Below, in pieces: positions 32,040 through 42,477 of a stretch of DNA of 60,000 nucleotides (position 1 is its first letter; every line of letters begins with the position of its first letter). The notes under the pieces were generated by a model that was not told the DNA's origin, ran no database searches, and saw nothing but the letters and a program-made list of their open reading frames with translations. The stretch is from Strigamia acuminata. Its lineage: Eukaryota > Arthropoda > Chilopoda > Geophilomorpha > Linotaeniidae. Made by a program: the position numbers and the translations under genes. The stretch is taken from assembly GCA_949358305.1 (NCBI GenBank), contig OX442319.1:5396001-5456000 (forward strand). Reading direction: 5' to 3'.

Positions 32040-32690
32040 GATATATATCAAGTGTGGGAACGAGCCCAAAAGAGTTGCTTAGACGACCAACAAGGCAAAG
32101 AAATCAACTTCGACGTGCCCAACTTTCTCAAACCCCAACCAAAGAAACCACCACTAGAAAACCGCTCCAGCAAGCCATCAATCCGAACAAAATACTACGA
32201 CGAGCCAAACAACAATGAAGTAGTCAGGGCTGGACTGGGAAGAAATTTTTTACCGGAAAATCTGGGTGTCAATTAATGAAGTCGGGACAGGCCACAGCGG
32301 CCACGGGCCACCGGGAAACTGCCGGTAGCCCGCCGGGCCAGTCCAGCACTGCAAGTAGTCATAGATGGCTAAGCCGGAACGAACACTTCCCGATCCCAAC
32401 ACAGAATCTGTGAACAGACGGATAACAAGGACGATTCATTGACGCCGTCTAATATTTCGCCGCTTTCAAACGTCAACGACACGTCTCTGCACGTCGAGGA
32501 AGCAAATTTCACGCCAACCCCGCGACTCCAATTGCCGACACCGCCCAACATTCCGCCGCCGTTGCCGCCTATAAGCCGAAATACTACCCGCCGAGGCCGA
32601 GTTTCGGGGTGAAGAAAGTTAAGATTAAGAAGACAGAGCGCAGAATCCGAACAAAAAGAGGACGGTGAAAGAAACGAACACAAGTTACAA
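32040..32690 (+). pseudogene. Broken host exon hit by a hAT MITE
   Basis: After a good acceptor (TTTCCTTCAG) one frame reads WERAQKSCLDDQQGKEINFD and continues with a Pro/Lys/Arg-rich stretch to NNNEVV. After the MITE, a Pro-rich stretch (LQLPTPPNIPPPLPPISR) continues at about 32520-32600 but with stops around it. I do not recognise the family. The higher GC than its surroundings suggests former coding sequence. Confidence 0.5.
32225..32351 (+). mobile_element. hAT-type MITE, 127 bp
   Basis: Terminal inverted repeats are CAGGGCTGGACTGG and CAGTGCTGGACTGG. Flanks are GAAGTAGT (32217-32224) and CAAGTAGT (32352-32359), an 8-bp target duplication with one change, as expected for hAT. Confidence 0.8.
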
Positions 32691-32699
32691 TCTCGAAGA

Positions 32700-33070
32700 G
32701 CGATGTACTGACATGTTTTTACGATGTTATTATGTGTGTATATATATATTCCGTATATCAGGATCATAAAAATAATTTGCTATGAATTGAGGTGTGGTAG
32801 TGGTTGAATCAGTTGTATAATTTGATTGCATAGATTCAACTTTAGCGCTGAAACTTAATCTCTGTTTTTTGCAGAAATTTGCAGCAATCACAGGACATTG
32901 GAGCAATTATAAATGGAAAAAATATGTTTTTATGAGTTAAAAAAGCAAATTTTTTACCAAAAAAAAAGAGATTAATTTATTTCGTATTTTAAACTTTTTA
33001 GGCGAAAATATGGAGTTTTTTACTGAAAAAAGCAAATTTGATGCACAAATGAATTTTTATACAAAATAGT
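32700..33070. other. AT-rich stretch, no gene seen
   Basis: From about 32930 it carries degenerate repeats of about 25 bp (AAAAAGCAAATTTTT type). These continue at 33487-33628 on the other side of a MITE. Confidence 0.5.
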
Positions 33071-33071
33071 A

Positions 33072-33478
33072 CAGCCGTGGACAAAAAAAATTCCCTTCAG
33101 TTTAGCCGTTTTAATTTTATTTACAAGGTGACATAAAAATCCATTGAGACATACGTCAGAGATCGGTTCAAAATTGATATCAATTTTGAACCGATCTCTC
33201 GTCTTTGAGGTTAAGTGCGTTTAAGAAATGATACTATTATTTGTGTTACTATTGTTACCTTTATTCGTGGCAACCGTTGTTATGTTTTTGGTTGCCGTGA
33301 CTATTGTATTGTGTTGATTGTAATGGTGCCGATGAGGAGTGACGGAGAAATAAAGAGTGCCACAAAGTTACGTTAAATCATCAAACTAATGTGTCTTATT
33401 GCCTCAGTCTTGCCCTAACAAATAATGATAGATAAACTTAAAACAGCTAAACTTAAGGAAAGTTTTTTTTTCCATTGT
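33072..33478. mobile_element. Tc1/mariner-like MITE with a perfect palindrome
   Basis: The ends are inverted repeats of about 50 bp with mismatches (CAGCCGTGGACAAAAAAAAT at the left; its relative at 33424-33477 on the other strand), next to TA. It contains a perfect 42-bp palindrome at 33158-33199 centred on GATATC. It has no transposase. Confidence 0.65.
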
Positions 33479-33629
33479 TATAATTAAAAAATGGATGTTT
33501 AGGTTAAAAAAGTCAATTTTTACGTTAAAAAGTCAATTTTTATGTTAAAAAATGAATCTTCTTGCTAAAAATGAATTTTTACGTTAAAAACATGAATGTT
33601 TATGCAAAGAAAATGAATTTTTAAACAAA

Positions 33630-34105
33630 ACCTCTAACACTCCACACAAAACTTCAACTTTGCTTGCTGTTCCTCATTTAAATTTAGGACCAAAATGACG
33701 TCTGATTTTTACAATCTATTCTTTTCTCAAAGCTGTAACATTTGCAAAAGCATGACAAGTTACACCAATCGGCCCTTTTCTACCATTATTAAAACACAGC
33801 GCACGAGACACGCGAAACTGCCATAGTAAATAAGCTCACGACGCGACCTTCAATCAGTACTCGACAGTATTAAGTTCGCTCAGCAGACGGCGCTGCAGTA
33901 TCGCGGATCTTGTATCGTTTTCGGCGCTCTTACGAGCAGCGCCACCTACTTGTTAATTTGAATAAAAATCACTCTGTTAGTCTTAGCTTAGCCGACATGT
34001 TGCTTTTCTTGACTAGTACTTCGACCATCAAGTTTTTCCGGATACTCAATTACATGGCTGCTACTTTCATCTCGCCCAAACGATTTTTCGCCGAGTGCAA
34101 CACGA
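33630..34105. other. Spacer with a partial gypsy LTR
   Basis: 33905-34024 matches 43784-43904, the LTR end before the gypsy gag at 44130, but no internal domain follows here. The rest shows no gene. Confidence 0.55.
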
Positions 34106-34407
34106 CCACTTGCGAAAAATTAAACATTTTATTTTCAATGTTTTATTTTTGTTATTTTTAGGCTTGGCATGAATAAAACATTTTATAGATGAAAAATGAT
34201 CCGAAAAATAAAGACTCTTGGCAATATTATTGATTTTCAGGCTTAAATATACATTTTATGTGATCAATAAATATTTTTATGCATTTTCCATTGTTTTTTG
34301 CGTAAACAATCCCCCACTGTCTCGCGCCATTATTTATTTGCATCGTCACAGATTATCTGTGACGTCATTGCCACGTGGCACCCACACTGCACAGCGGTCA
34401 GCCCAAT

Positions 34408-34446
34408 GACACGTTCCGGTCACGTCTACCAAACGTTGGTATACAT
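34408..34446 (+). promoter_or_regulatory. Family promoter box, type B
   Basis: ACACGTTCCGGTCACGTCTA followed by CCAAACGTTGGTATAC. The TATAC here is the exact site where copia inserted in the related copy at 15303. Confidence 0.65.
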
Positions 34447-34508
34447 ACAACGTGTCAACATAGATAATCAGAGTTCTGACTACACGCCGCAACACCAACA
34501 TGACAACC

Positions 34509-35894
34509 ATGGAATCCCTCGGCAAAACCGACAAAACCGGCAAATCCGACAAAACCGACAAAACCTCGGACGAAAACGATATTAACGCATTCATCGGGTC
34601 GTGGCTCGCTTTCAGACACACTAAAGAAGAAAACGCCGACGAAGAAATATTACTTTTACTGGACGAAACGGAGAAATCAGTTCGTAGAATGGATTGGCAA
34701 AACATTCATCCAATATTGCGTCTTCGTCTGCGTCGTGCTATTCGCGACTGTCTACGAACTTGCACGTCATCTCCGCAAAGCGTACGTCTAATCTCCGCGC
34801 TCATCGAATTATCCGTCATCGATTCGTGGTACGAAATGCCCTTAACGATGATCTTAACCGGCAACACCGACTCCAACCTCGACCACTACTGCGCGAACAT
34901 TAATTGCGACGTTTTATGGACGCAACTGGATCGTTTGTCGCAAAATAATTGCAAAGATTACGCGTTGAAATTGTGCTCGAGTTGTATGAACATCCCCTGG
35001 CTGAAAGAGGATCCGAAAATCAAAGACTTGTACTTCACACTGCTGTTTGAATTGGGTCGGATCGAACTTTTAGCGCAAGAATTGGTCTCTGCCTACACGG
35101 GCGCGAAGTCGATCAATTTCGTGGATTGGCTTCTCAAGCACAACGATTCCGTCGCCGCATTAAACTTCAGCAGTTACATGTTAGAGATTTTTATTGTTAA
35201 TGATTTGATGCATCAAACCACTCATTCTTCCACGTATTATTTGATGCAAATTTGGTTTGACGTACAGCAGAAACTCGACGTGGATTTGGATTTGTTGCGC
35301 GATCGTGTGACGAAGTTATCAAGTTACTTCACGACGAGTGCGCACTATTATATTACTACGCACGCATTGGTTGAAATGTATGGCAGTGAGTTGTTGCAAT
35401 TGTGCATCGGAATGTGTGTGAAGGGGCTGATGATTGATTTTAATAGTTTAGAGATGGCTCGAGCGGATGGGCGGAATTTGAGAGAACTTGAGATTCATTT
35501 GGCTAATGTTTTCATGAGTTTGGTTCAAATTGTCGGTGGGCAGTCGCTGTTGGCCCGCGAATGTTATTTGAGCGCGTTTTCGGTCGATCCTACGGCAGAT
35601 CGGTTGAAAAAGATCGGGGAGTTTAAGGGTTTTGCGGGGTCGTGTCATTGCATCGTGAAAGGATCGTGCGATGTGTCGATGTGTGATACTCAGCTGGATG
35701 ATTTGCCGGATGAGTTGTTAGAGGATTTGGCCGTAGTTGTTAATAAGACGCGGAAAAAATGTCTGAGTTGGGAGTTGGAGTGGTCGGAGCTGGAGAAAAA
35801 TTGTGAGGATCACCTGAAGGAAAAATCAGCTGCAGAAAAGGAGATTTTTAATATCCCAACTGCGATCCAAAGTAAACAACGACTGAAAAGTTAG
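34509..35894 (+). CDS. Rlf-like family protein, type B, 461 aa (right arm)
   Basis: Near-identical to 27225-28610 with the same length, start (MESLGK at the ACCATGG ATG; another ATG three codons upstream) and end (IQSKQRLKS). Scattered substitutions include HSSTYYLM for HSFTYYLM and DDLPDELL for DELPDELL. The coding frame is intact in both arms, either through recency, gene conversion or selection. The divergent type A partner is absent in this arm; unrelated sequence lies beyond 34106. Confidence 0.83.
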   Translation: MESLGKTDKTGKSDKTDKTSDENDINAFIGSWLAFRHTKEENADEEILLLLDETEKSVRRMDWQNIHPILRLRLRRAIRDCLRTCTSSPQSVRLISALIELSVIDSWYEMPLTMILTGNTDSNLDHYCANINCDVLWTQLDRLSQNNCKDYALKLCSSCMNIPWLKEDPKIKDLYFTLLFELGRIELLAQELVSAYTGAKSINFVDWLLKHNDSVAALNFSSYMLEIFIVNDLMHQTTHSSTYYLMQIWFDVQQKLDVDLDLLRDRVTKLSSYFTTSAHYYITTHALVEMYGSELLQLCIGMCVKGLMIDFNSLEMARADGRNLRELEIHLANVFMSLVQIVGGQSLLARECYLSAFSVDPTADRLKKIGEFKGFAGSCHCIVKGSCDVSMCDTQLDDLPDELLEDLAVVVNKTRKKCLSWELEWSELEKNCEDHLKEKSAAEKEIFNIPTAIQSKQRLKS

Positions 35895-35944
35895 AAAAAT
35901 TAAATAGTAAAGCTTTATTTTTTTTATTTTTTTTATTTTTTTAG

Positions 35945-36640
35945 ATGACGTGCCTGAAAATAGCGAAACGGAACAAACTATCAACCGGAAAAGGAAAAGG
36001 GAAAGCGAAAGGCGTGCTGACAAAGCTGGAACCAACAAGGAGATTTTTAATATTCCAACTGCGACTTGTGTTGGAAAATCAGTAACGATCTGTGAAAAAG
36101 ATGAAAGAAAAAAGATCCAAAGTAAACAACAACTGAAAAGTTAGAAAAATTACCTAAATAGTCAAGCTTTTTTTATTTTTTTAGATGACGTGCCTGAAAA
36201 TAGCTATTCGGAAAGCGAAACGGAACAAACTGTCAACCGGAAAAGGAAAGGGGAAAGCGAAAGGCGTGTTGACAAAGCTCGAACCAACAAGGAGATTTTT
36301 AACGTCCCAACTGCGACTTGTGTTGCAAAATCAGTAACGATCTGTGAAGAAGATGAAAGAATAAAGATCCAAAGTAAACAACAACTGAAAAGTTAGAAAA
36401 ATTAAATAGTAAAGCTTTATTTATTTATTTTTTTAGATGACGTGCCTGAAAATAGCGAAACTGAACAAACTGTCAACCGGAAAAGGAAAAGGGAAAGCGA
36501 AAGGTGTGCTGACAAAGCTCGAACCAACAAAGAAATTTTTAATATCCCAACCGCGACTTGTAAAGACGATGAAAGAAATAAAATCAAAGGTAAACATCTG
36601 AAAAGTGAGAAAAATTAGATATTAAACCTTTTTTTTTATG
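35945..36640 (+). CDS. Tandem array of alternative last exons (three units)
   Basis: Units begin at 35945, 36185 and 36437, each after TTTTTTAG and each encoding DDVPENSxxEQTxNRKRKR, then a basic Arg/Lys block, EIFN(I/V)PTATC and a stop after a LKS end (36144, 36396; the third unit is shorter and diverged). Spacing is 240, 252 and 207 bp. The last 15 codons of the main ORF match the unit ends, so the main ORF's C-terminus appears to descend from this exon. The left arm has fewer units. Splicing to them is inferred from the repeated acceptor. Confidence 0.6.
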
Positions 36641-36643
36641 TAG

Positions 36644-37122
36644 ATGACGTGCCTGAAAATAGCGATTCGGACAGCGATTCGGACAGCGAAACGGAACAAA
36701 CTATCAATCCGAAAACGAAAGGAGAGAGTGAAAGGCGTGCTGAGAAAGCTCGAAACAACAGATCTGAAAAAAAGATGGCGGATGCTGATTTGAAAGGAGA
36801 GACCAGTGCAAAGGCGGCGAAAATCGAAGCGGCAAAAAAGCGGACAGCGACACTTGTGGAAGATGCGGAGTTCTATGAATTCAAACTTGCGTCCGACATG
36901 ACCGTTTGGGCAAATTTCGAGGTATTAACCGCCTTGATCCGAGGAATCGCTGAGTACGTGCAGCAGCCGCGACACGTGGATAAAATTGCTGGGATTTGTT
37001 ACTACGTATCCGATGGCAAAGTGTCGTTGCAATGTTGTTCGAGATGTGGCACAGATGACGTCTTTGTGAATTATCCAACCATAAACCAAGGATTACATGG
37101 ACACGCATTGAGAGTGTGCTAA
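36644..37122 (+). CDS. Terminal exon with Cys/His-rich end (right arm)
   Basis: Starts DDVPENSDSDSDSDSETEQT with an expanded Asp-Ser run. It has a Lys/Glu/Ala-rich helix, then EFYEFKLASDMTVWANFEVL and an end with CCSRCGTDD, H-G-H and a final Cys. Its acidic start and possible zinc-binding end are shared with 26436-26935. I do not recognise the family. It is probably the last exon of the type B locus or an independent spliced gene. Confidence 0.6.
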
Positions 37123-38235
37123 TTAGAAGACAGCTGTTACTTACATTTGCATGTATTTATTTATTCCCTAGACAGATACTAAAACTTCTTAGTAGCTTTT
37201 CGATAGTGAAAAATTCAATAAAATCCTAAATTATATATGTTCGTGTCACGTAATCAGCTTAAACTTGTCTGTATACAACAAAAAAATCAAAAAATTAAAA
37301 ATAGTCCTAATTCAAAATGTATTAATTTTTGTCTTCTCACGTCTTCAAAACCAACTTGGGTTATGGAATAGTTAACGTTAATATTCAGACGAGCAGAAGG
37401 AGAAAAAGTAAAAGGAGAATTTTTATTTTAATTATTTTATTTTTTATTTTTTATTTTAATTATTTTACTGGGGGAGGTCGTGAATCTGGAAATAATATGT
37501 GCGCAGATCGACTTGTGCTATTAATTATAGTAAAGTCTGTTATGTGTGTTTCCAAAGCAAAATTAGTGACTTTTGATTGGCTGGTATACACTGAACGTTA
37601 ATAAAACGTTCCGGTTACTTTCAGCAGACGTAATTCCCGTCGGCAAGGTTCAAACCGTCAAGAATAGCAGATATTATGAGGCGGAGAATGTACAAGCTGA
37701 ACCAAAAATGGCACCTGTGACAGATTGAAAATTGGAATCAATATTATTCAAAATGTGTTGGAAAATCACGTTTTATAGGATAAATACCTGCACTTGCGAC
37801 GTGCCAGCTGCTATGTTTGTCAATGCCCATGCATCCCAAGCACTAAATTACAATTTAATTTAATTAAAAGATATTACTAGATTTTTATTTATTTCCTCTT
37901 ACTTTCGTGGCGTTCTAAACAGCGAACTAAAATTGTGTTAAATCGTGTATGCGAGGATTAATACCACCCCTGGTGTTAGCTTACTAAAGCTTTCTAGCAG
38001 CTTGCACAGCAGTTAATCGTAAGATTGGTTGCTTACTGTTCGCATGTAAAACAATCGTCTTCTTCAAACGACAGTTCGCGACAGTATCTGATTTCCTAAT
38101 TCCAGGCTGACACTACAGTTCGGTATCTTGATGTCAAATTCAAACTAGGCCTGCGCATCAATGCAACAATATTATTATTTTATCACCATTATTATTGTTA
38201 TTTTAAATAATCTTTCAGTATCATACAAAGGGAGG
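37123..38235. repeat. Inverted-repeat arm, no gene seen
   Basis: Matches 25200-26435 in reverse complement with small indels. It contains an orphan promoter-like box at 37583-37632 (minus strand). Confidence 0.7.
37583..37632 (-). promoter_or_regulatory. Orphan family promoter box (right arm)
   Basis: Reverse counterpart of 25928-25976: GTATACACTGAACGTTAATA, then AAACGTTCCGGTTACTTTC and GCAGACGT. No family ORF follows in its direction. Confidence 0.5.
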
Positions 38236-38240
38236 AGGCA

Positions 38241-39920
38241 TCTAAGAATGAAATAAAATAAAACTAAGTAAAATAAAATTCAAAACATTATTTAGAAAAT
38301 ACTACTTTCTTTAACAGTTGATCCCAATCAACGGCAGCAAAAAATGGATGGACCATAATTTCTTTGGCGTCGTCAGGCCCGCCACCTAATCTGGAATTGT
38401 CATTGATTTTTAAGAACTAACTATCATTGATGTATTTTTAAGACTGGGTTTTACCTCATTTTGGGGTTTTTGACCAACAGTTTGCTTAATAGGTCTCTGA
38501 CGTCGAATGAAATCGTCTTTGGGAAATTCACATGTGTTGGTAAGATCATTTCGAATAGAACATTGTGGTCGGAATTGAAGAAAGGCAGTCTCCCGCATAA
38601 CATTTCGTACGTTACAACGCCTAGTCCCCACCAATCTACCGCACGGTCGTAATCATTGCCGTCCAAAACCTACAAAACAACCAAATGTTCTACGTTGTAC
38701 ACATGTTTTTCACAAATTAAAACTAGTAAAACATTTAAAAATGCCGGTTTTTCATATTAAAAAGGTCATTTAAGCTCATAAATATTTCTTTTTGGTCTTT
38801 AAATGCTTTCATATAGAATGGCATTCTTTTTGTCCAAAGAATAATTTCTACACCATTTCTTGCATCTTATTTGCATTTTTACCTCTGGAGCTAAGCATTT
38901 CGGAGTGCCACAAAAGGTTGTAACACCTTGCTCGAAATTAATAATTTTTATATGCCCGTCCTTATCCAGTAATAAGTTTTCTACCTGAATTTAAAAAAAA
39001 AATCAATTATTTATAATTAAATTTTAATCACAATAAAAAACTTGCTTTCAAATGTCCGTAAATAATGTCCTGATCGTGAAGGTAACTGAAGGCCGAAACA
39101 ATCTCCGCCGAGTAAAACATCGTTCGCTCTTCGCTAAATATTCTTTCCTTTGATAAATGGAAAAATAATTCTCCGCCATTCACGTATTCCATAACTAAAC
39201 ATAGGCAATCAGCTGTTTGAAAAGAGTACTTCAGAGCCTGAATAGTAGTAATAAATAAATTGAACAAAATGCAATTAATTAATTTTAATTAATAATTTTT
39301 TACGGTTAAAAATGGATGATTCGTTGTTTGCAAAACTCGATTTTCTGTTAACGTGTGAGCCACTTCGTCCTACAAATCAAATAAAACATGAATTATAATA
39401 ATATATATCACAATTTCCATTGGAGAAATAAATACCTTAGCTATTATAACTTCTTTTTTCAATATTTTGATGGCGCACAACTGACTGGTCACCTTCTCCG
39501 TGCACAAAATCACTTTCCCAAACGTTCCTTTACCCAAAGTTCTCAAAAAATCAAAGTTTTCCATCGTCTGAAACAAAATTGTGAAAAAATTTGAACAAAA
39601 ATGTACAACTCGTTTGCAATAGTTCATTAAATACATGTTGCTCTCCGTGATACATCGCCGACGACGCTATGCTGAATACATCATCTTTGCAGTCTTGGTT
39701 GTCATCTTTAGTCAACATGTAGGGCACAGAAATTTCATTCATCCACTCTTCCCACCCGTCCTTCTCGTCTTCGGAAGTCATGTTACACGTGTAGGGTTCT
39801 TGTATTAAATGAATAGCACTACCGGTAATTGGTGATGTGTAAGAAAGTGTTTGAATTACCTTAACTGCGGCGGCAACTTTTAGAGGTGAGCTACATACAG
39901 TGCCACCTAGTGGTGTTATA
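38241..39920 (-). CDS. Akt-like pseudokinase, copy C (open exons)
   Basis: Exons on the minus strand: PH-like end 39920-39600 ([10 protein letters not shown]); 39567-39436; 39369-39304; 39237-39046; 38984-38883; 38669-38455; 38390 to about 38290. All are open, with GT-AG edges except a GC donor after 39046. The glycine loop (LGKGTFGKV) and the ATP-anchoring Lys (AIKILKK) are kept. Three features argue against catalysis: the loop YRDLK is YGHLK, DFG is NFE, and the activation segment is short ([14 protein letters not shown]). The C-lobe block [20 protein letters not shown] is well kept. After the catalytic domain the frame ends at FSK or, if spliced on, at MPPPFV; the hydrophobic-motif tail is deleted. 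Earlier PH exons are absent. It could be a pseudokinase or a decaying duplicate of Akt. Confidence 0.7.
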
Positions 39921-40313
39921 CGTAACCATGTACGACAACACGACATCACTATTACACGGGGTGGGTTCACAAAATCTTTAGACCATTTTAAAAATTATTG
40001 ATATGCTACCATTTGGTGATGAAAAAATAATTTTTATTGCGTATTAACAAGTTATTATTAAAGTTTTTATTTATGTAATGTTTCTTATACCAATTTTGGA
40101 GATCAATTAAAACAGAAATAATTTAAAAAGGAAAATTATACAAAAAATATTTCTAATTCAAAATATATTAATTTATCCCATAAAATTAATAAATGCTACG
40201 GCCTTTAAGACGTCTTCAAAAGACCATTAACACATTTTTGTCTTCTCACGACTTCAAAACCAACTTGGGTTACGCCTAATGACACCAAAATAAATTTCTA
40301 CTCGGCAAGAATT

Positions 40314-40360
40314 ACGTCGACCAAACTTAACCAGAACGTTTTAGTGACGTTCGGTATAAA
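40314..40360 (+). promoter_or_regulatory. Family promoter box
   Basis: ACGTCGACCAAACTTAACCA then GAACGTTTTAGTGACGTTC and GGTATAAA, 109-155 bp before the ATG at 40469. Confidence 0.65.
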
Positions 40361-40468
40361 TCGGGATATCAGAAGACAGTAACTTTGCGTATATATAACA
40401 TGAAAACCTAAATGAGATTCTCATAGTTACCAGTAGCTACAGAACGCCACAACACTGACTTGAGAAAC

Positions 40469-41578
40469 ATGGAAAAAGATCAGACACACTACAAAACGAC
40501 AGAAGAAAACGCGATTAAATCGTTGATCGAGTTATGGCACGCTTTCAACCACAATGACAGTAAAAACACCCACGAAGAAATGTTAAATTTACTGAACAAA
40601 ACGGAGAAGAGTTGCATGAAAATCCCCCGGTTGAAAAAGAATGCAAAAATCAACGAGATGTACTTCACATTGCTCTTCCAATTGGGTCAGATCGACAACT
40701 TAACGCACGAAATGCTCTCTACCTACACGAGAGAAAAGGCAATTGATTTTGTAGATCGGCTTCTCAAGCAAAGCGATCCGGCATTAACCTTCGCTGCTTG
40801 CGTGTTACACATTTTCCTCGTCAACGATTTCGTGTCGCAAACAACTTATTCATCCAAGTATCACTTGATGCAAATGTGGATAGACGTCCAGCAGAAACTC
40901 GGCGTGGATTTGCATTTGTTGCGCGACAAAGTGACGATGTTATCGAGGACTTTCACGACGAGTGCGCACTATTACGTTTCGGTACACGCATTGTTTAGAA
41001 AATACGGGAACGACGTGATGCAATTGTGCATTGAAATGTGTGTGAGAGGACTAACGATTGATTTGAATAGTTTGGAGATGGCTCGAGTGGATGGGCGGAA
41101 TGTGAGGGAACTTGAAATTCATTTAGCCAACGCTTTCCTAAGTTTGATTGAAGTTGTCGCTGAGCAGTGGCTGTTGGTCCGCGAATGTTATCTGACCGCG
41201 TTTTCGATCGATCCTACGCTAGAACGGTTGGAAGTGATCGGGGAGTGTAAAGGTTTTGCGGGGTCCTGTCATTGTATCGTAAGAGGAGCGTGCGGGGTGT
41301 TTGTTGGGAAGGATCGAGAGTTCGATTCTCAGTTGGATAATTTGCCGGAAGAGTTGTTGGAGGATTTGACCATAGTTCTTTATAAGCCGCGGAATAAAAT
41401 GCTGAGTTGGGAGTTGGAGTGGTCGGAGCTGGAGAAATATTGTGTGGAGCATCTGGAGACTAAATCAGCTCCGAAAATTAAGATTTTTAATAGTCCAATA
41501 GTACCAGTGGAGATGTGTATAAATGGTAAAAGAAGAAAGATCAATGGTAAGCGTAGACTGAAATTTGAGAAAAATTAA
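40469..41578 (+). CDS. Rlf-like family protein, short form, 369 aa
   Basis: Starts at ATG 40469 (MEKDQTHYKTTE). It lacks about 95 codons between LLNKTEKS and CMKIPRLKK compared with the 464-aa form, an in-frame deletion shared with the fragment at 21164-21571, so it predates the inversion. The rest is complete: AIDFVDRLL, FTTSAHYYVSVHALF, CIEMCVRGLTIDLNSLEMA, ECYLTAFSIDPT, FAGSCHCIVRGACG, LSWELEWSELEKYC and a basic tail. Function is unknown. The 3' end (from 41517) is also duplicated downstream at 41961. Confidence 0.78.
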   Translation: MEKDQTHYKTTEENAIKSLIELWHAFNHNDSKNTHEEMLNLLNKTEKSCMKIPRLKKNAKINEMYFTLLFQLGQIDNLTHEMLSTYTREKAIDFVDRLLKQSDPALTFAACVLHIFLVNDFVSQTTYSSKYHLMQMWIDVQQKLGVDLHLLRDKVTMLSRTFTTSAHYYVSVHALFRKYGNDVMQLCIEMCVRGLTIDLNSLEMARVDGRNVRELEIHLANAFLSLIEVVAEQWLLVRECYLTAFSIDPTLERLEVIGECKGFAGSCHCIVRGACGVFVGKDREFDSQLDNLPEELLEDLTIVLYKPRNKMLSWELEWSELEKYCVEHLETKSAPKIKIFNSPIVPVEMCINGKRRKINGKRRLKFEKN

Positions 41579-42138
41579 AAACATTTTTTATTTAAACTAA
41601 GTTTTTGTGAGTTTTTTTTTAGTACAAACCGTTGTCGTTTTGCAGCAAAGTAAGATTTTCTGTTTACCCGACCATCTCGGGTTTTCGATATACCGTTGTG
41701 TACGTTCCGTGCTCTCTGTAGTGTAAAAAGATAGAAAATCCAAAATTGGGTTGTTTTATTTGCTAAACAACTCGATTTTGGATTTTCTTTCTTTTTTACT
41801 TCATTTATTTTTTATTTTGGGGTTTTTTAGTGGTTTTTAGAGCCAAAATTTCAGCTGAGCCGATCAGCCGGCTGGCCGCCGCCGATACCGTATTGGATCG
41901 GCTGAGCCGCCAGCCGCCGGCCCCTGCGAACGAGCCGGATCCGAGCCGCCGCCATCTCGTGTATAAATGGTAAAAGAAGAAAGATCAATGGTAAGCGTAG
42001 ACTGAAATTTGAGAAAAATTAAAAACATTTTTTATTTAAACTAAGTTTTTGTGAGTTTTTTTTTAGTACAAACCGTTGTCGTTTTGCAGCAAAGTAAGAT
42101 TTTCTGTTTACCCGACCATCTCGGGTTTTCGATATACC
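41517..42138. repeat. 178-bp direct repeat around a MITE core
   Basis: 41517-41694 and 41961-42138 look identical and include the last codons of the gene at 40469 plus its 3' flank. Between them, 41695-41960 is an internal part of the MITE found whole at 45087-45539, with both termini missing. Such a long flanking duplication is not normal for a transposon insertion. Confidence 0.85.
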
Positions 42139-42477
42139 AAGAATATTTGTATACAAACATTGACCTCATACAGCACATGTTGTCGACCATAGGCTGTGTT
42201 GTTCGTTTTAAAATAAAAATTTAAAGTGTCAAAATACTAAATATTGCTTCCAAAATTAAATAAAGGGCCAGGTTTTTTTTATTTTATTTTATTAAAAATT
42301 TGCAGCTATGCGAATTTAATTCATTCCAACAATTCCAACAATTCAAACTATTTAATTGTTTCACTTGTTCGATCTCAAATATTGTAATCATAAAAGTGCT
42401 GTGGGATTGTGTGAATGACATACGATTGTAATATCGATTTTGCTTTTGATATTAAAATTGAAGAAATCACTAGTGAC
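42139..42477. repeat. Copy of the family 3' flank, no gene
   Basis: Collinear with 30560-30905. Confidence 0.75.

Noticed and set aside
31567-32082. 171-aa ORF over the 31-bp array
   Set aside because: All three forward frames are open because the unit length is 3n+1; it is a repeat artefact.
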